Positions 45,764 through 58,348 of a DNA stretch of 64,000 nucleotides are shown here, in pieces; position 1 is the stretch's first letter, and each line of letters opens with the position of its first letter. Under the pieces are notes generated by a model that made no database searches, was not told the origin of the DNA, and saw nothing but the letters and a program-made list of their open reading frames with translations. Source of the stretch: Trichosporon coremiiforme (taxonomy: Eukaryota > Basidiomycota > Tremellomycetes > Trichosporonales > Trichosporonaceae); assembly GCA_039545355.1 (NCBI GenBank), contig BCJJ01000005.1:186001-250000 (forward strand). Direction: 5' to 3'. The translations under genes and the position numbers were made by a program.

Positions 45764-46400
45764 CAAAGCCCAGAACAGATGCACAGTCTGGAGTGCCCTC
45801 TGAAGCTCTAAAGTCTGCTGGAAGATCTATGCATGAAAGAGAAGCAGGGATGGCTGGATAAGAGGGTACTCGAAATGAATGAATGCGATGCTCGTGGCGT
45901 GCATGGCCCGAGGAACGTCCTGTGAACCTGCAGACAGACCTGCGCAAACAGGACTGTCCTGTCTCCGGAGTCTGACGGCCCGACGGCCCGACGGCCTGAC
46001 GGCGGTCCCAAGAAAAGAAGAGCTGGCGCAGAAAAGGATACAGAAAAGAGGGGCCTGCTGGAATCAGACTCTTCTCAGGGCCACCGGCCAGCGCATGCTG
46101 GGCATGCTGGGCTGCAGAGCCGCTGGGCCAGTCCAGGAGGCTCATGGCACCTGCAAGAGAGGTGACACGTTCGTCAGGGACAATTTGTCTCGGCGCTGCC
46201 CTCGATCTTGAAGTCGTGCTGATGACCTGATGGCAGGCTCCTGCATGATAAGCCTGGAATGCTGGAGTGTGTGGGTGGAGAATAGAGGGCTGGCGTCCGC
46301 GGGACGAGCGCCGTGTACTGGGAAAATGAAGGACGTCGGCCCGTGGACTGATGAAGCACAGGTGGTGGTGTGATGGGAGGCATGGTGATCATCTGACAGC

Positions 46401-46436
46401 ACTGGCGTCACTGGCGTCACTGGCTTCACTGGCGTG
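46401..46436. repeat. 9-bp tandem repeat, four copies
   Basis: Four tandem copies of actggcgtc with single-base changes (actggcttc in the third, actggcgtg in the fourth). Confidence 0.9.
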
Positions 46437-46885
46437 AAACGAGCCCAATTCATTCAGCCACGACATGACTCTTGATCGTCGTGTCGGGTGGGTGACCTAC
46501 GAGTCGTCAGCAGATCAACACTTCGGTGGGCTATCCGGAGGTCGGGTCGAGCGCGTCGCGTGCCCGACCTTGCCTCAACGCTCTTTCGTGTTCATCGGAT
46601 CTGCCGACCTGCACACGCTCGATATGTTCGGGGGTAATGGAAAACGCAGGAGGGATTAGGGGGGGTACCTAGGGCTCCTAGGGCTGGCCGGCTACACACA
46701 GGAAAACAAGGAACCAGCTAGGAGCCGGCCGGCCGGGTGGTCTTCGTTCAGGGCCGGCCCTCCCACCCTTGTTTCGAGTTGAGCGCCGAGAATGCTCTGC
46801 GCGGCGCGAACTGTCGCAATATATCACTCACCATCGGCGGGGCGTGCGATCCTTGATCCTTGGGCGACAGGGCGACGCCCCGGCC

Positions 46886-47300
46886 ATGACCTTGACGTGC
46901 AAGACGTGCAACGGACAGTACAGCGAGGCAGTTCCGTCAGGCTGTCTCATGACCCACCTCCTGCACTGCCTGTCGGTGCATGGCTGGCACCTCTCTATCT
47001 CGACTGACCTCTCGAAGAAATCCTACGACAAGGATACGCTCTTCTTCCGTCATGGCCCACCGCTGAACTGCATGTTCTTCTCCGTGCCGTTCAAATGAAT
47101 ATGACAAGATCAGAATCATCGACCTGCTGACAGAGCAAATCAAGAATGTGTTCGTCCAGGCTATCCCAGGTAAGAGCTGAGATTGGATTGTTGAGCTGAC
47201 ATAACAGTCCTGGCCTCTCGGCATCCAAAGGATCGAGACTAAGGAGCATGGATTTCGCATGCTACTGATGACTCGAACTCAAGCTTTATGTGTCTTATAG
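46886..47300 (+). pseudogene. decayed copy of a fungal multi-copy family, function unknown
   Basis: The ATG at 46886 opens a frame with CKTCNGQY, HGWHLSISTDLSKKSYDKDT and LFFRHGPPLNCMFF, which stops at 47096-47098 (SVPFK, stop). One base out of frame, the sequence goes on as NEYDKIRIIDLLTEQIKNVF, a natural continuation (SVPFNEYDKIRIID). After an intron-like 47171-47207 (gtaagagctg...ctgacataacag) a third stretch reads SWPLGIQRIETKEHGFRML, again in a phase that the donor does not supply. From memory, a GWxL...SKK..DKDTLFFR...FN..DKIR.ID...WP.GIQ order of blocks recurs in uncharacterised basidiomycete proteins. The simplest reading is a recently broken gene with at least one frameshift; a sequencing error, or a genuine short protein of 70 residues, is possible. 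Confidence 0.6.
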
Positions 47301-47741
47301 TTTCAACGGGCCGAGCGCCGTGCTGCAGAGCGTGCAAGCTGGCTGAGTAGCTCACTCTTTTGTTGTATATAATCTGATGCAGCTCAATTGTGCTCCGGTG
47401 GTCACAAGAGTGAAAGCAATGCAATAGTTTTACAAGTACGATAGAGAGCCAGAACCTAGACCTACTGTGGGTATCTCTTCACCTCCTTCTGGGTCAGTTG
47501 CTGTCCGCGAGTTATCGCATCCAAAGTCAACCTTACCATACCCACCCAAACTGCTGAAGTATGATTACTCTTAATGATGCTGATGGCGAACAACATGGTG
47601 AAGCTTCGTGAGCTGCCAAAACAGTACCTACTTAGACCTGAGTTGCTCGCTGTGCACGCCCGGTGTGGGCGGATAGCTGAGCGATGCACTGGTCGGAGAG
47701 AGGACAAACCAGCCCTCCTCCTGCGCCTCCTGCCGCTACAC
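47301..47741. other. 3' intergenic region before U1-70K
   Basis: 0.44 kb of non-coding sequence, convergent with the U1-70K gene. Nothing specific is seen. Confidence 0.45.
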
Positions 47742-48991
47742 TTAGTATCGCGGACGCTTCAAGTCGCGGTCGTGACCTCCGTAGCCGCCGCCGCCGCCGC
47801 CTCCCGGAGCGTCATAGTCGCGCTTGTAACCGCCACCGCCGCCACCGCTGCATGTTAGCTCTGTTCTGCATGGGATAGCTTACCTGTAGCTGCTGCCACC
47901 ACCACCACCACCACCACCACCACCACCACCACCACCACCGTAGCTGCTACCGCCACCGTACCCACCACCGCTGCTTCATAGGTTAGCACACTCCTTGCAA
48001 AGGTTGTGAGAATAACTTACCCAGCACGGTCGCCGTAACCACGGTCACTCCCGCTCGGCGGCTGGAAGCCTCCTGGACGTCCACCACGGAACCCACCGCC
48101 TCCTCGGCCACCACCGAAGCCACCACCACGACCGCCGCGGAAGCCGCCTCCTCGGCCGCCGCCGAATCCTCCCCGGAACCCACCACGGAATGACGCCATG
48201 GGTGGTGGCACTGTGACAGGCTTGGGGCGACCACCGAGGCCGCCGCCAAGCTTCCGCGGCTTCCATCCCTTGACTGTTCGGCCTCGCTCGACGTCGACGA
48301 GGATTTTCTTGTGGTGGATTGGGATGCCGTCGGCATCCTTGTATGCGGCCTTCATGTCGCGCTCCCGCTCAAAGACAATGAAGGCGTAGTTCCGTGACTT
48401 GCCCTTGCGCTTGTCGCGCACAATGCGGATCTTCTCGATGTGTCCGTACATCTCGAACTCGTGGCGTAGGTCAGCTTCCGTCGCCTTCGACGACAAGCGA
48501 GAGATGAACAGCGTCTTGTATGGGTCTCCGGCAACTTCGGGGTCGTGAGCGGGATCCCCTGCAATGTCAGCTCAGGTTCAGTGATCGATGAGCTTACAAG
48601 TATTCTCCAAGTTATCCTTGTACTCCTTCTGCTGCTTCTTCTTCACTTCTCTCCGCATCATGACAGCCTCCTGGCCGATGACGCCTGCTTCAGCGATCGG
48701 GTCCTTCTTCTTCTTCTTTTCGATGTCGACATCAGGCTTGGACTCGACCTGGCCATCCTCAGGCTTGTCAGTGACCATGGGCTCGTCCTTCACCTCCTCC
48801 TTGCGCTCCTCGAGTCCCTGCTTGACCTCGTCATCCTCAGCCTGGTCCCTCAGCTGCTTGACGAGCGCTGCGATGCCGGTAATCTTGTCTGGTCCACGGT
48901 CACTCGTGTCCTTGCTCATCGGCGGGAGGTAATTGACGGGCGGGCGCGGCGCGAACAGCCGCAGGAGGTTGGGCGGGAGCTTGGCGGTCAT
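47742..48991 (-). CDS. SNP1: U1 snRNP 70 kDa protein
   Basis: Four exons (48991-48598, 48558-48021, 47973-47884, 47847-47742) give 375 residues. The N-terminus ([20 protein letters not shown]) is the U1-70K segment that contacts U1-C and the Sm core. A Lys/Glu-rich linker leads to [20 protein letters not shown], then one RRM at about 145-225 with RNP2 (TLFISRL) and RNP1 (RNYAFIVFE), which binds U1 stem-loop I. The C-terminal part is a long RGG/GGY-rich tail with [23 protein letters not shown] repeats and a poly-Gly run of 13 or more, instead of the RS/RD tail of animals. U1-70K defines 5' splice sites; a gene-dense genome with tiny introns depends on it. The last acceptors could shift by one codon (47970 instead of 47973). 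Confidence 0.95.
47898..47939. repeat. CCA/GGT trinucleotide run in the U1-70K gene
   Basis: Fourteen tandem CCA triplets on the plus strand, read as GGT (Gly) codons in the tail of U1-70K; a coding microsatellite prone to length change. Confidence 0.92.
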
Positions 48992-50809
48992 TATCGTCTG
49001 CGAGCTCTGGGGGCTGTGTCACAGTCGGTGGTTGTTGTTCTGATGCGGCCCGCTTAGATCGTGTTGCGAACTGACTTCTGATTCCAAGCGCGTCGCTAAC
49101 GCACTTGGGCACTGAAGCCACCATGTGGTTTCGGCATGGTCAAATAACTCCGAGCGTGGCACTTGCCGCAACTACGGTTCAATACCCAGCGCTCCGAGGG
49201 TACACAGTGCGGAGAGTGCAAGGCACTGACTCCAGAGAGGGGTAAAGCATAACTGAGGCATCTAGGAGGCTAGCAGCTAGATGTTGTAAGACATGCAAGA
49301 CGTGTAAGACGCGCTCAGCTTGGCACGGAACGCCTGCTGTGCGCTGGTGCGCTGGCACTGGAAGAAATGCGCCGACTCGGTATAGTGCTCAATGTCCATG
49401 CACCAGCGCGTTTCCCGTTCTTTCTCTTTCTCTCATTTCTTCCGACCTTCCCTTCCCCCCGCCGCTCATTCCCCTCCACTCCTTGCTAATTGTTGCTGGC
49501 CAACAGAACACAGACATCCAACACGCAGACACAGAAGGCTCGAAATATCTCTCAGCTGTACAGCAGGAGACGTCATTCGCCGAGTATCCATCCACCCACT
49601 CACTCTGCTTCCCCTGGCGGGTACCACTGTACTTGTACTCCTTCCTGGGCTCTGGAGCATACGTGCCGCCGTCGCCCTGTGCCTGGTCAGGTCTGCCGGC
49701 ATCCGTCCCTGCGTCCCTGTGTCCCTGCGTCCTTCCCTCCGTTCCTCTGTTCCTCTGTCCCTGTCTGCTGCGCCGCCGCCTACTCCCTGCTGCCGGTCAT
49801 CATCCATCAACAGCAATCTTCTTCTCGTTGCTGCATTGCTCGTTTCTAGCAACAACACCCATCTCTCTGTCAACAGCGCTCGACCGGCTCGACCTCCTTG
49901 ACACCCCCTCTCCCTCCCTCCCGCAACCGTGCCGCTGCCGCCTTGCCATCAACCTCCGGCACCAGCTACGCCAACAGCGATCCCACATCCTCGACTTGTG
50001 CAGAGCTTAAGCCCGAGCGTGAACTGAGCGTAAACCAAGACTGAAGGAGAGCTGAAAGCTTATCCCCAGCCAAGCAACTCATATTCCTCCCACCGCACCA
50101 CGGCACCGAAAGCGCATTCGGCCAAAGCAACCAAGCACAGCCTTGCTTCCGGTCCCGAACCAAACCTCCATTCTTACCTCGGAGAGTCTGTCCGTCTCCT
50201 CTCGTCCCCAGCACTCCGTCTATCCGTCGACTATCCGTCGCCTTGGCACCGCTGCGCGCTGCTCCAACCCCCGACTCCCGTTTACCGTTCTCGTTATCTT
50301 CTACTTCGATTTCGCATCACATACACACCATCCACGCTTGTTAGCCAGCAAGTGCGACGACACACGGCTGCCTCCTCGTCGCTTCTCTCACCCTCGCTCT
50401 GACATCGCGGCACCTTGTTTTCTTCCCATCGATCGCTGCCCACTTGTTCAGCTTGTTCATCATCTGACATCTGCTCGCAGCATCATCATCATCATCACAA
50501 CTTCGCATTCCTTCTGTTCCCATTAAGCAACCCACCGATCTCCCAACCAGCACCGCCTCGCGAATCACCGCTCCTGACCGATTCATTCGCGACGATTGTG
50601 TCTGAGGACTAAGATCCGCATATCCGTGACCGCACTGCGCAACTGCAGCCGCGACGCCGCATCAGAATCACACATACCCCTTTCGCTTTGACCACCAGAA
50701 TCATCAGATAAGCGACGCAGTCGTAGCACGACACGACCAAGGTCGCTAGTTGCCACTTTACACTCGACGTCTCACGTCTATCGACAGCTAAGCTAGCTGT
50801 TCGCACACC
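48992..50809. promoter_or_regulatory. divergent region and long leader of the surface-protein gene
   Basis: 1.8 kb between divergent start codons. From about 49400 to 50600 the plus strand is very C/T-rich with few purine runs (for example gtccctgcgtccctgtgtccctgcgtccttccctccgttcc near 49705-49745), as expected for a long transcribed leader or promoter of the gene at 50810. A catcatcatcatcatcac microsatellite lies at about 50484-50500. Open frames (49339-50010 +) have no domain and are probably part of the leader. A long leader may imply uORF-type control, which I cannot show. Confidence 0.5.
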
Positions 50810-52801
50810 ATGAGGCTGGCCCTCGCCGTCATGGCGTCCCTGCTGCCGCTGGCCGCGGCTCAGGCGGCGCTGCCGGCCGCTAACGCTCCTGCGGCAAACA
50901 CACTGAACGCAACACCAGTGACCACTCCCACGGCCGCAGTTGGTGGCGGCGTCTCCGTCATGTCGGAGGCGAAGCAGGCGGCTGCCTCTCCCCCAGCTCC
51001 CTCCAAGGCGGCCGAGACATCTAACGCTGCCGCCGCTGACCCGAAGCCGAACACTTCCAACCCACCAGCTGCCGCGCCGACACCGACGCCGACGGACCCG
51101 ACGTTCCAGTTCGACATGAACCCGTCGTCAGTGTACACTGCGTGCCAGACGCAGCCCGTCGTCTGGCACTACCACCCGAACCCCGAGAAGAAGAACATCA
51201 CGCTGTACGTCTACAACGAGGAGGCCGTTAATGCCGACCCCGAGTTTGCGCCCGAGGCGACGGCCGGCACGCTCGCCAAGCCTAACGGTAACGGGCGCCG
51301 GAGCGTGCCGCTCGAGGACATTGTCAAGCGGCAGTCGGGCACGCGCATCTCGCAGCGCATAGTTAAGGACTGGCCTGCGAACGTCGCGTACCAGTGGGTC
51401 GTCGACGTGCCCCCCGGCATGTACAAGTTCCTCGCCATTGTCGATGGCGCAGGCGGCGATATCAGCTACCCCCTTAAGATCATTGCGGACGCCAACATGA
51501 CGTGCGTCAAGGACTTCAGCGGCATTATGGCGGCAGGAGCTTCATCGGTTATCTCATCCAGCTCTGCCGCTGCCACGTCCTCGGGCACGAAGGAGAAGCA
51601 GCCTAGTGCGTCGCCGTCGTCTGCTGGTGCCTCTGCCTCAAGCAAGGCTGCCGGTGCGGCGGCCAGCGCCGGCGCGCAGTCCGATTCGGACAACATGTCG
51701 AGCGGTATCTCTGGCGGTGCGATCGCAGGTATCGTCATCGGCGTGCTGGCCGGTATTGCGCTGCTTGCCCTGCTCGCCTTCTGCTGGCGCAAGAAGCGCC
51801 GCAACAACAACGAGGCCGACTACCGCGTCGATCCGTATTCGGAGCCGATGCGTGAGGTACGCAGCGGAGGCGGTGCGTTTGCGCCAATGGCGCCCTCGGA
51901 CCACGAGAGCGTGCACCAGACTTCGTCTTTCGGGCACGACGACGTGTACGGTGGCATGATTGCTCCGGCGCAGAACCCGTTCGAGACGGAGCCCTCGACG
52001 CCGGTCGAGAACACGCAGACGTCCCACCAGACGCACACGCCCAACTCGTCCACGGGAAACGCGAGCCTGTACACTGCCCCGATGAGCGCAGAGAGCGAGC
52101 TCGCGTATCCCCCGCCCGTCGGCCTGGCACCCGTCAACAACCGCGTCAGCGCGCAGAGCGCTACCTCGACGTTCGAATCAGCAAACACGCAGGCTCACCC
52201 CGGCTCGATGCAGACGTTCGGCCACCAAAGCGACCGCATGAACAGCTTCCCGTCGAACCGCACGCTGGCGTCGGATGCGAGCCACTTTGTCCCTGGTTCG
52301 GACGCGCCGCCCGTCCCCGTCCCTGCGTCGCCGACGAAAGCGGCCGCCGCTCCCGTCCCCACCAGCCCGCGGCGCCTTCCTCCAGCGCCAGTGACGCCGC
52401 AGCGCCTCCCTCCCGCGCCCGGACCGAGCAGTCCGCAGCGTCTGCCGCCTGCGCCCGTGACGCCCAACATTGCCGGCGGCGCGCCTGTTCCCTCCGCATA
52501 CGCCGGCGCCGGCGCCGGTGCGGCCACGCCAGCCGAGCCAACGCTCGAGCGCAAGATCTCGTCAAGGCGCAAGCCCGTCCCGCGCCTGAGCGAGGATGAG
52601 GAGGCTGCCCTGGGAAGCGGGGGCAGTCCGCCCAAGTCGTCTCCGAGCTCGGAGGGCAATGGACCCGTGCTGAGGCTTCCCAAGGCTGTGTCCAGTAGCG
52701 ATGGGCATGAGGACTGGGGAGGCGGGCTCCAGGCTGCACTCAACAACACGACGAGGAAAGAGTACACCCTGACGGTGGACCCGCCGCTGCGTCAAGACTG
52801 A
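50810..52801 (+). CDS. signal-anchored single-pass surface protein, function unknown
   Basis: One exon, 663 residues. A clear signal peptide (MRLALAVMASLLPLAAAQA) leads to an Ala/Pro/Thr-rich stalk, then a compact ectodomain at about 95-235 (FQFDMNPSSVYTACQTQPVV, KNITLYVYNEEA, YQWVVDVPPGMYKFLAIV), with one probable disulfide (Cys112, Cys232) and N-glycosylation sites (NIT, NMT). A Ser/Ala linker precedes a membrane helix at about 303-325 (GAIAGIVIGVLAGIALLALL) and KKRR. A cytosolic tail of about 330 residues is Pro/Ser-rich with four LPPAP repeats, suggesting SH3 or kinase docking. The dibasic KR at 173-174 inside the ectodomain may be a Kex2 site. The plan resembles Wsc/Mid2-type wall sensors without their domains. 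I cannot name the family. Confidence 0.88.
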   Translation: MRLALAVMASLLPLAAAQAALPAANAPAANTLNATPVTTPTAAVGGGVSVMSEAKQAAASPPAPSKAAETSNAAAADPKPNTSNPPAAAPTPTPTDPTFQFDMNPSSVYTACQTQPVVWHYHPNPEKKNITLYVYNEEAVNADPEFAPEATAGTLAKPNGNGRRSVPLEDIVKRQSGTRISQRIVKDWPANVAYQWVVDVPPGMYKFLAIVDGAGGDISYPLKIIADANMTCVKDFSGIMAAGASSVISSSSAAATSSGTKEKQPSASPSSAGASASSKAAGAAASAGAQSDSDNMSSGISGGAIAGIVIGVLAGIALLALLAFCWRKKRRNNNEADYRVDPYSEPMREVRSGGGAFAPMAPSDHESVHQTSSFGHDDVYGGMIAPAQNPFETEPSTPVENTQTSHQTHTPNSSTGNASLYTAPMSAESELAYPPPVGLAPVNNRVSAQSATSTFESANTQAHPGSMQTFGHQSDRMNSFPSNRTLASDASHFVPGSDAPPVPVPASPTKAAAAPVPTSPRRLPPAPVTPQRLPPAPGPSSPQRLPPAPVTPNIAGGAPVPSAYAGAGAGAATPAEPTLERKISSRRKPVPRLSEDEEAALGSGGSPPKSSPSSEGNGPVLRLPKAVSSSDGHEDWGGGLQAALNNTTRKEYTLTVDPPLRQD

Positions 52802-53035
52802 GCGAGGCGACTCAGGCACGAGCAGGCGAGTGCCGAGGTTTGAGTATGTCGATGAGTTCAGTGAGGGTGTCGCATGTGGTCTGGAGTGCAGAGAAGATAT
52901 TGCGGATGGCAGTTGTAGCAGTAGTAGGCATTTTCACTCGTTCAGAAATGGACAATCCTAGTGTCTCAGTTCAGTAATCGATGCACATCTGCCTGTAACC
53001 TGTACCTGCAAACCCTATGATTGCATCTAGTGATT
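52802..53035. other. short convergent 3' region
   Basis: 234 nt between the stops of the surface-protein gene and UNC50; ordinary 3' UTR sequence. Confidence 0.5.
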
Positions 53036-54559
53036 CTACCAAGGACGACCAAAGTATGTCTCGAGCGCCCACCTTGCCACGTTCAGCCCGAGCAAACTGA
53101 GCACCCATCCAACGACGAGGGGGAGCAACGGGGCGAGGAACAGCTCGGCGCGCGCCACAAACGGCAGCGCGCTGTAGCCCAGGTACGTGACGTAGATGTA
53201 CTGACCCAAGGCAAGCAGAAACAGCGTGTTTCCGAGAAACAGGCTGCCCCAGTTCCGCCTAACCACCAGAGCAGCAAGGGGAAGGAGACCCAAGTAAAGG
53301 GTGAGGAACAGGGGCCAGAAGGCGTTCACGGCCACGTCGAACGCGTACGCAAACTCGACGCGCTCCCTCTGGCCCGTGACCGAGGTCGAGAGGAGGAGGC
53401 GGTTCGCGGCCTGGTAGAAGATAAAGGCGGAGAGGAGGGCGAGGCCGATGAAGTCGCGCAGGATCATCTTGAGCACTAAGAAGAATGTGGAGGGCCAAGA
53501 CAGGCCGTAGATGAATCCCCACACCAATCCTGCCGCTGAAATGAAGCCCGCGATCAGGATCAGCATCGCCGGACTGTCGTCAGCTAAGCACGCTCACTGG
53601 AGTTGTCTTGGGCTAAGAGGTCGCCTCTGCCACAATGCGTGGGACAAGCTCGCTTCGAGCTCCGGCCCGCACGCTTACGGCCCTTCACGGCGGAACACTC
53701 ACTCATCCCTTGCCCACACATTCTTCGTCTGCTTGTGGTAGTACGCCTGCTTTGAGACTCGCCGCGGGGCGACGACGAGGTATGTCAGTTGCTGGAGCGC
53801 GAGCTCAAAGTCCTGTTGTCAGCAACACCAAACGAGGGATTAGGATTGCGAGTGAGCGTGCCTCCTTTGACCTCTTTGCACCTCTGAACCGGAAAGCTCG
53901 AGGAGCGCTAGCGTGCGCTGGTCCGTTGAAGGCTTTGGTGAATACGTCGGCCAGTTGGTTCGCGCTCGGGACATATTGAAGATTGATTATCTTGTCCTCA
54001 TGAGCTTCCCGTACCAGGTGGTACTTGACGCCGAGTACGTCTTCGCCGCTGCCGCAGTCGCAGAAGTTCGCTGGCTCAGAACGATTCTCGAAGCAATCGG
54101 ATACAAGCAAGACGGTGCCACCATCCTTCATGTCGACAACCAGGCCGCAATCAAGATCGGCAGCAAGCCTACCAGCTTGCCGGCTGCGAAGCACATCGAC
54201 GTCAAGTACCACCTGGTACGGGAGGCTCATGAGGACAAGATAATCAATCTTCAATATGTCCCGAGCGCGAACCAACTGGCCGACGTATTCACCAAGGCCT
54301 TCAACGGACCAGCGCACGCTAGCGCTGCTCGAGCTCTCCGTGTCTCGGTCTCCCTTCCAGCGTCATGACCAGTTTCCAGGGCGGCCAAAGGGGGCAGCAT
54401 CTCCCGCCGGCACCCCTCGCTCCGCTCGTAGTGCCGCGTACGCACCATGGACTTGAACTTTGTCAACCGCCTCAGCAGCACTGGCATTCCCCGCCTGGCG
54501 ACCGGCACCTCGCCGTACGCGTACCCTCCCCCAGCGCCAGAGGTCGGCAGGAGCGGCAT
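53036..54559 (-). CDS. GMH1: UNC50/Gmh1 family Golgi membrane protein
   Basis: Three exons (54559-54446, 53812-53703, 53573-53036) join in phase to 253 residues, the family's normal length. Exon 1 ends VLLRRLTKFKSM and exon 2 starts DFELALQQLTYLVVAPRRV; together they give the family's N-terminal cytosolic block, followed by KQTKNVWARDDPAMLILIAG across the second junction. Five to six membrane helices follow, with FYQAANRLLLS and FLGNTLFLLALGQYIYVTYLG matching UNC50. UNC50/Gmh1 sits in the Golgi, interacts with the Arf-GEF Gea1/2 in yeast and is needed for trafficking of some receptors in animals. The first intron is 633 nt, ten times the local norm, because it contains a Copia fragment in inverted repeat. 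Confidence 0.92.
53892..54338. repeat. inverted repeat of Copia sequence in UNC50 intron 1
   Basis: Left arm 53892-54030 and right arm 54200-54338 are reverse complements over about 139 bp with about four mismatches (roughly 97 percent). The unique spacer 54031-54199 and the right arm together read on the plus strand as the end of a Copia RNase H domain. The left arm is thus an inverted copy of the element's own 3' part. Any unspliced or intronic RNA from either strand would fold into a long hairpin. Confidence 0.93.
54021..54333 (+). mobile_element. Ty1/Copia retrotransposon fragment (RNase H C-terminal part)
   Basis: Plus-strand reading gives VLDAEYVFAAAAVAEVRWLR, then LHVDNQAAIKIGSKP, KHIDVKYHLVREAHEDKIIN and YVPSANQLADVFTKAFNG. 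These are the AEY, DNxAAI, KHIDxxYHxxRE and QxADxxTK motifs of Copia RNase H. The first part of the polyprotein, the LTRs and the primer-binding site are not in the window, so it is a dead fragment, antisense to its host gene UNC50 and wholly inside its first intron. Confidence 0.9.
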
Positions 54560-55199
54560 GGACGCGGACGGGCGCAGCGGGCGGAGGCGGATGGAGGACA
54601 CCGTGGAGAGTCGGCGGGAGGGAGCGAGCGTGAAGCGGACCCGTGAGCGAAGCGAACGGGTATGGAGTAGCGAACTGGTGTGGAGAGTGTCAAGGGAGAG
54701 CCGAAAGCGTGACGGGCTCGAGTGTCGGTCCGGTGTAGATGCTAGTGAGCGTGTAAGTTCGGCGTGTTGTTACCGGTCAGCGTTCACCTTGGGGCGCAAT
54801 GTTCGCGCCGGCGTGCGCGTGCGGCGTGGTGTGGGTGTGGTTTGGGTGTGGTGTCCACGTGGGATTTGACGTGTGCCTTTGCTCCTTTATCAGAATCAAG
54901 TCCGACGATAGGAATGTTCGGGCGGGCTGCCAGGGCTCGGAACGCCCCGAACGCCCAAGTCTGCGAAACCAAGAGGCCAACATAGCGTTGTCGCTTGACG
55001 TCATGCCGTTGACTGCGACCGAAATTCCCATCCGAACCTCTGCCTATCGTCATTTCCGTGTCGCTGGGATGGAACATGGGAGACGTTGGCCGCTCACAGT
55101 TGCATGCAGGTAGCGTGTATATAACAGCTCGCTCGACCTCGGTCAGCACCACCAACCCCTCCTCCTCCATCACACGAAAACAGAACATCTGAAGCAAAC
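54560..55199. promoter_or_regulatory. divergent region between UNC50 and pyruvate decarboxylase
   Basis: 640 nt between the two start codons. Near 54785-54870 there is a gtgtgg/gtgcgg-rich patch (cgcgtgcggcgtggtgtgggtgtggtttgggtgtgg). The PDC side has a TATATAA box. UNC50 regulatory sequence must lie in the first part. Confidence 0.5.
55118..55124 (+). promoter_or_regulatory. TATA box of the pyruvate decarboxylase gene
   Basis: TATATAA 76-82 nt before the PDC ATG, in a good position for a strongly expressed glycolytic gene. Confidence 0.6.
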
Positions 55200-57901
<2,702 letters not shown>

Positions 57902-58348
57902 AGGTCCCGCTGGCGTCGTGACGACTGAGGCGGCGTCCATTGAAGCAAACAGCGCCGCGCCGCGCAACGTACGTAGACTAGTGCGAACAGATGCATACGG
58001 GCTAGGGAGAAACAACCGTGTCAAACGGTGCGGGCAGTGCTGTACATGTTTTGCAGAGAAGGGGGGGGGGTATTATGGATATGAGAATTGTGTGCGGGTG
58101 CGGGCAGTAGCGCAGTCGTAAAGTTTGAATGAAGGAGCGTCGCGCGCCGATTATGTGTACAGAGGGGGGACGAGGGAACCATGATGAAACGTGTGCTTGA
58201 ATGTTGCTGCTGATGGAGCATGAATATGCCGTGAAAAGGTGCTTGCTTGTCATGTGTTGTTGGTCTCGCGGACCTGGGGGTAGGATTGGGGTTGTGGGTC
58301 ATGTGGGACGGAGTGTTGGCGAAGGGCTCATTGTGCTCGCATGCTCGC
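57902..58348. other. convergent 3' region (PDC / Rab-like GTPase)
   Basis: 0.45 kb between two stop codons. A run of ten G occurs at about 58062-58071. Otherwise ordinary 3' UTR sequence. Confidence 0.5.

Larger units (their letters stand above)
45295..46885. other. repeat-bearing intergenic region
   Basis: 1.6 kb downstream of the TBC gene. It holds a 12-bp minisatellite, a gcccgacggcccgacggcctgacggc stretch (45977-46003), a 9-bp repeat at 46401-46436, and GC-rich palindromic words such as ggccggccgg (46726-46735). Open frames here cross the repeats and are not credible genes. The compositional mix and the neighbouring decayed gene suggest a fast-evolving spot. Confidence 0.6.

Noticed and set aside
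45548..45811. Repeat protein encoded by the minisatellite
   Set aside because: The 12-bp unit keeps several frames open on both strands; no start context and no flanking conserved sequence.
49339..50010. 223-codon plus-strand frame upstream of the surface protein
   Set aside because: Ser/Pro/Leu/Cys-rich translation typical of C/T-rich leader sequence; no domain.
53805..54317. 171-codon minus-strand frame as a second Copia protein
   Set aside because: Only its ends, which match the inverted arms, read as Copia; the middle is the reverse complement of the RNase H core and not a protein.
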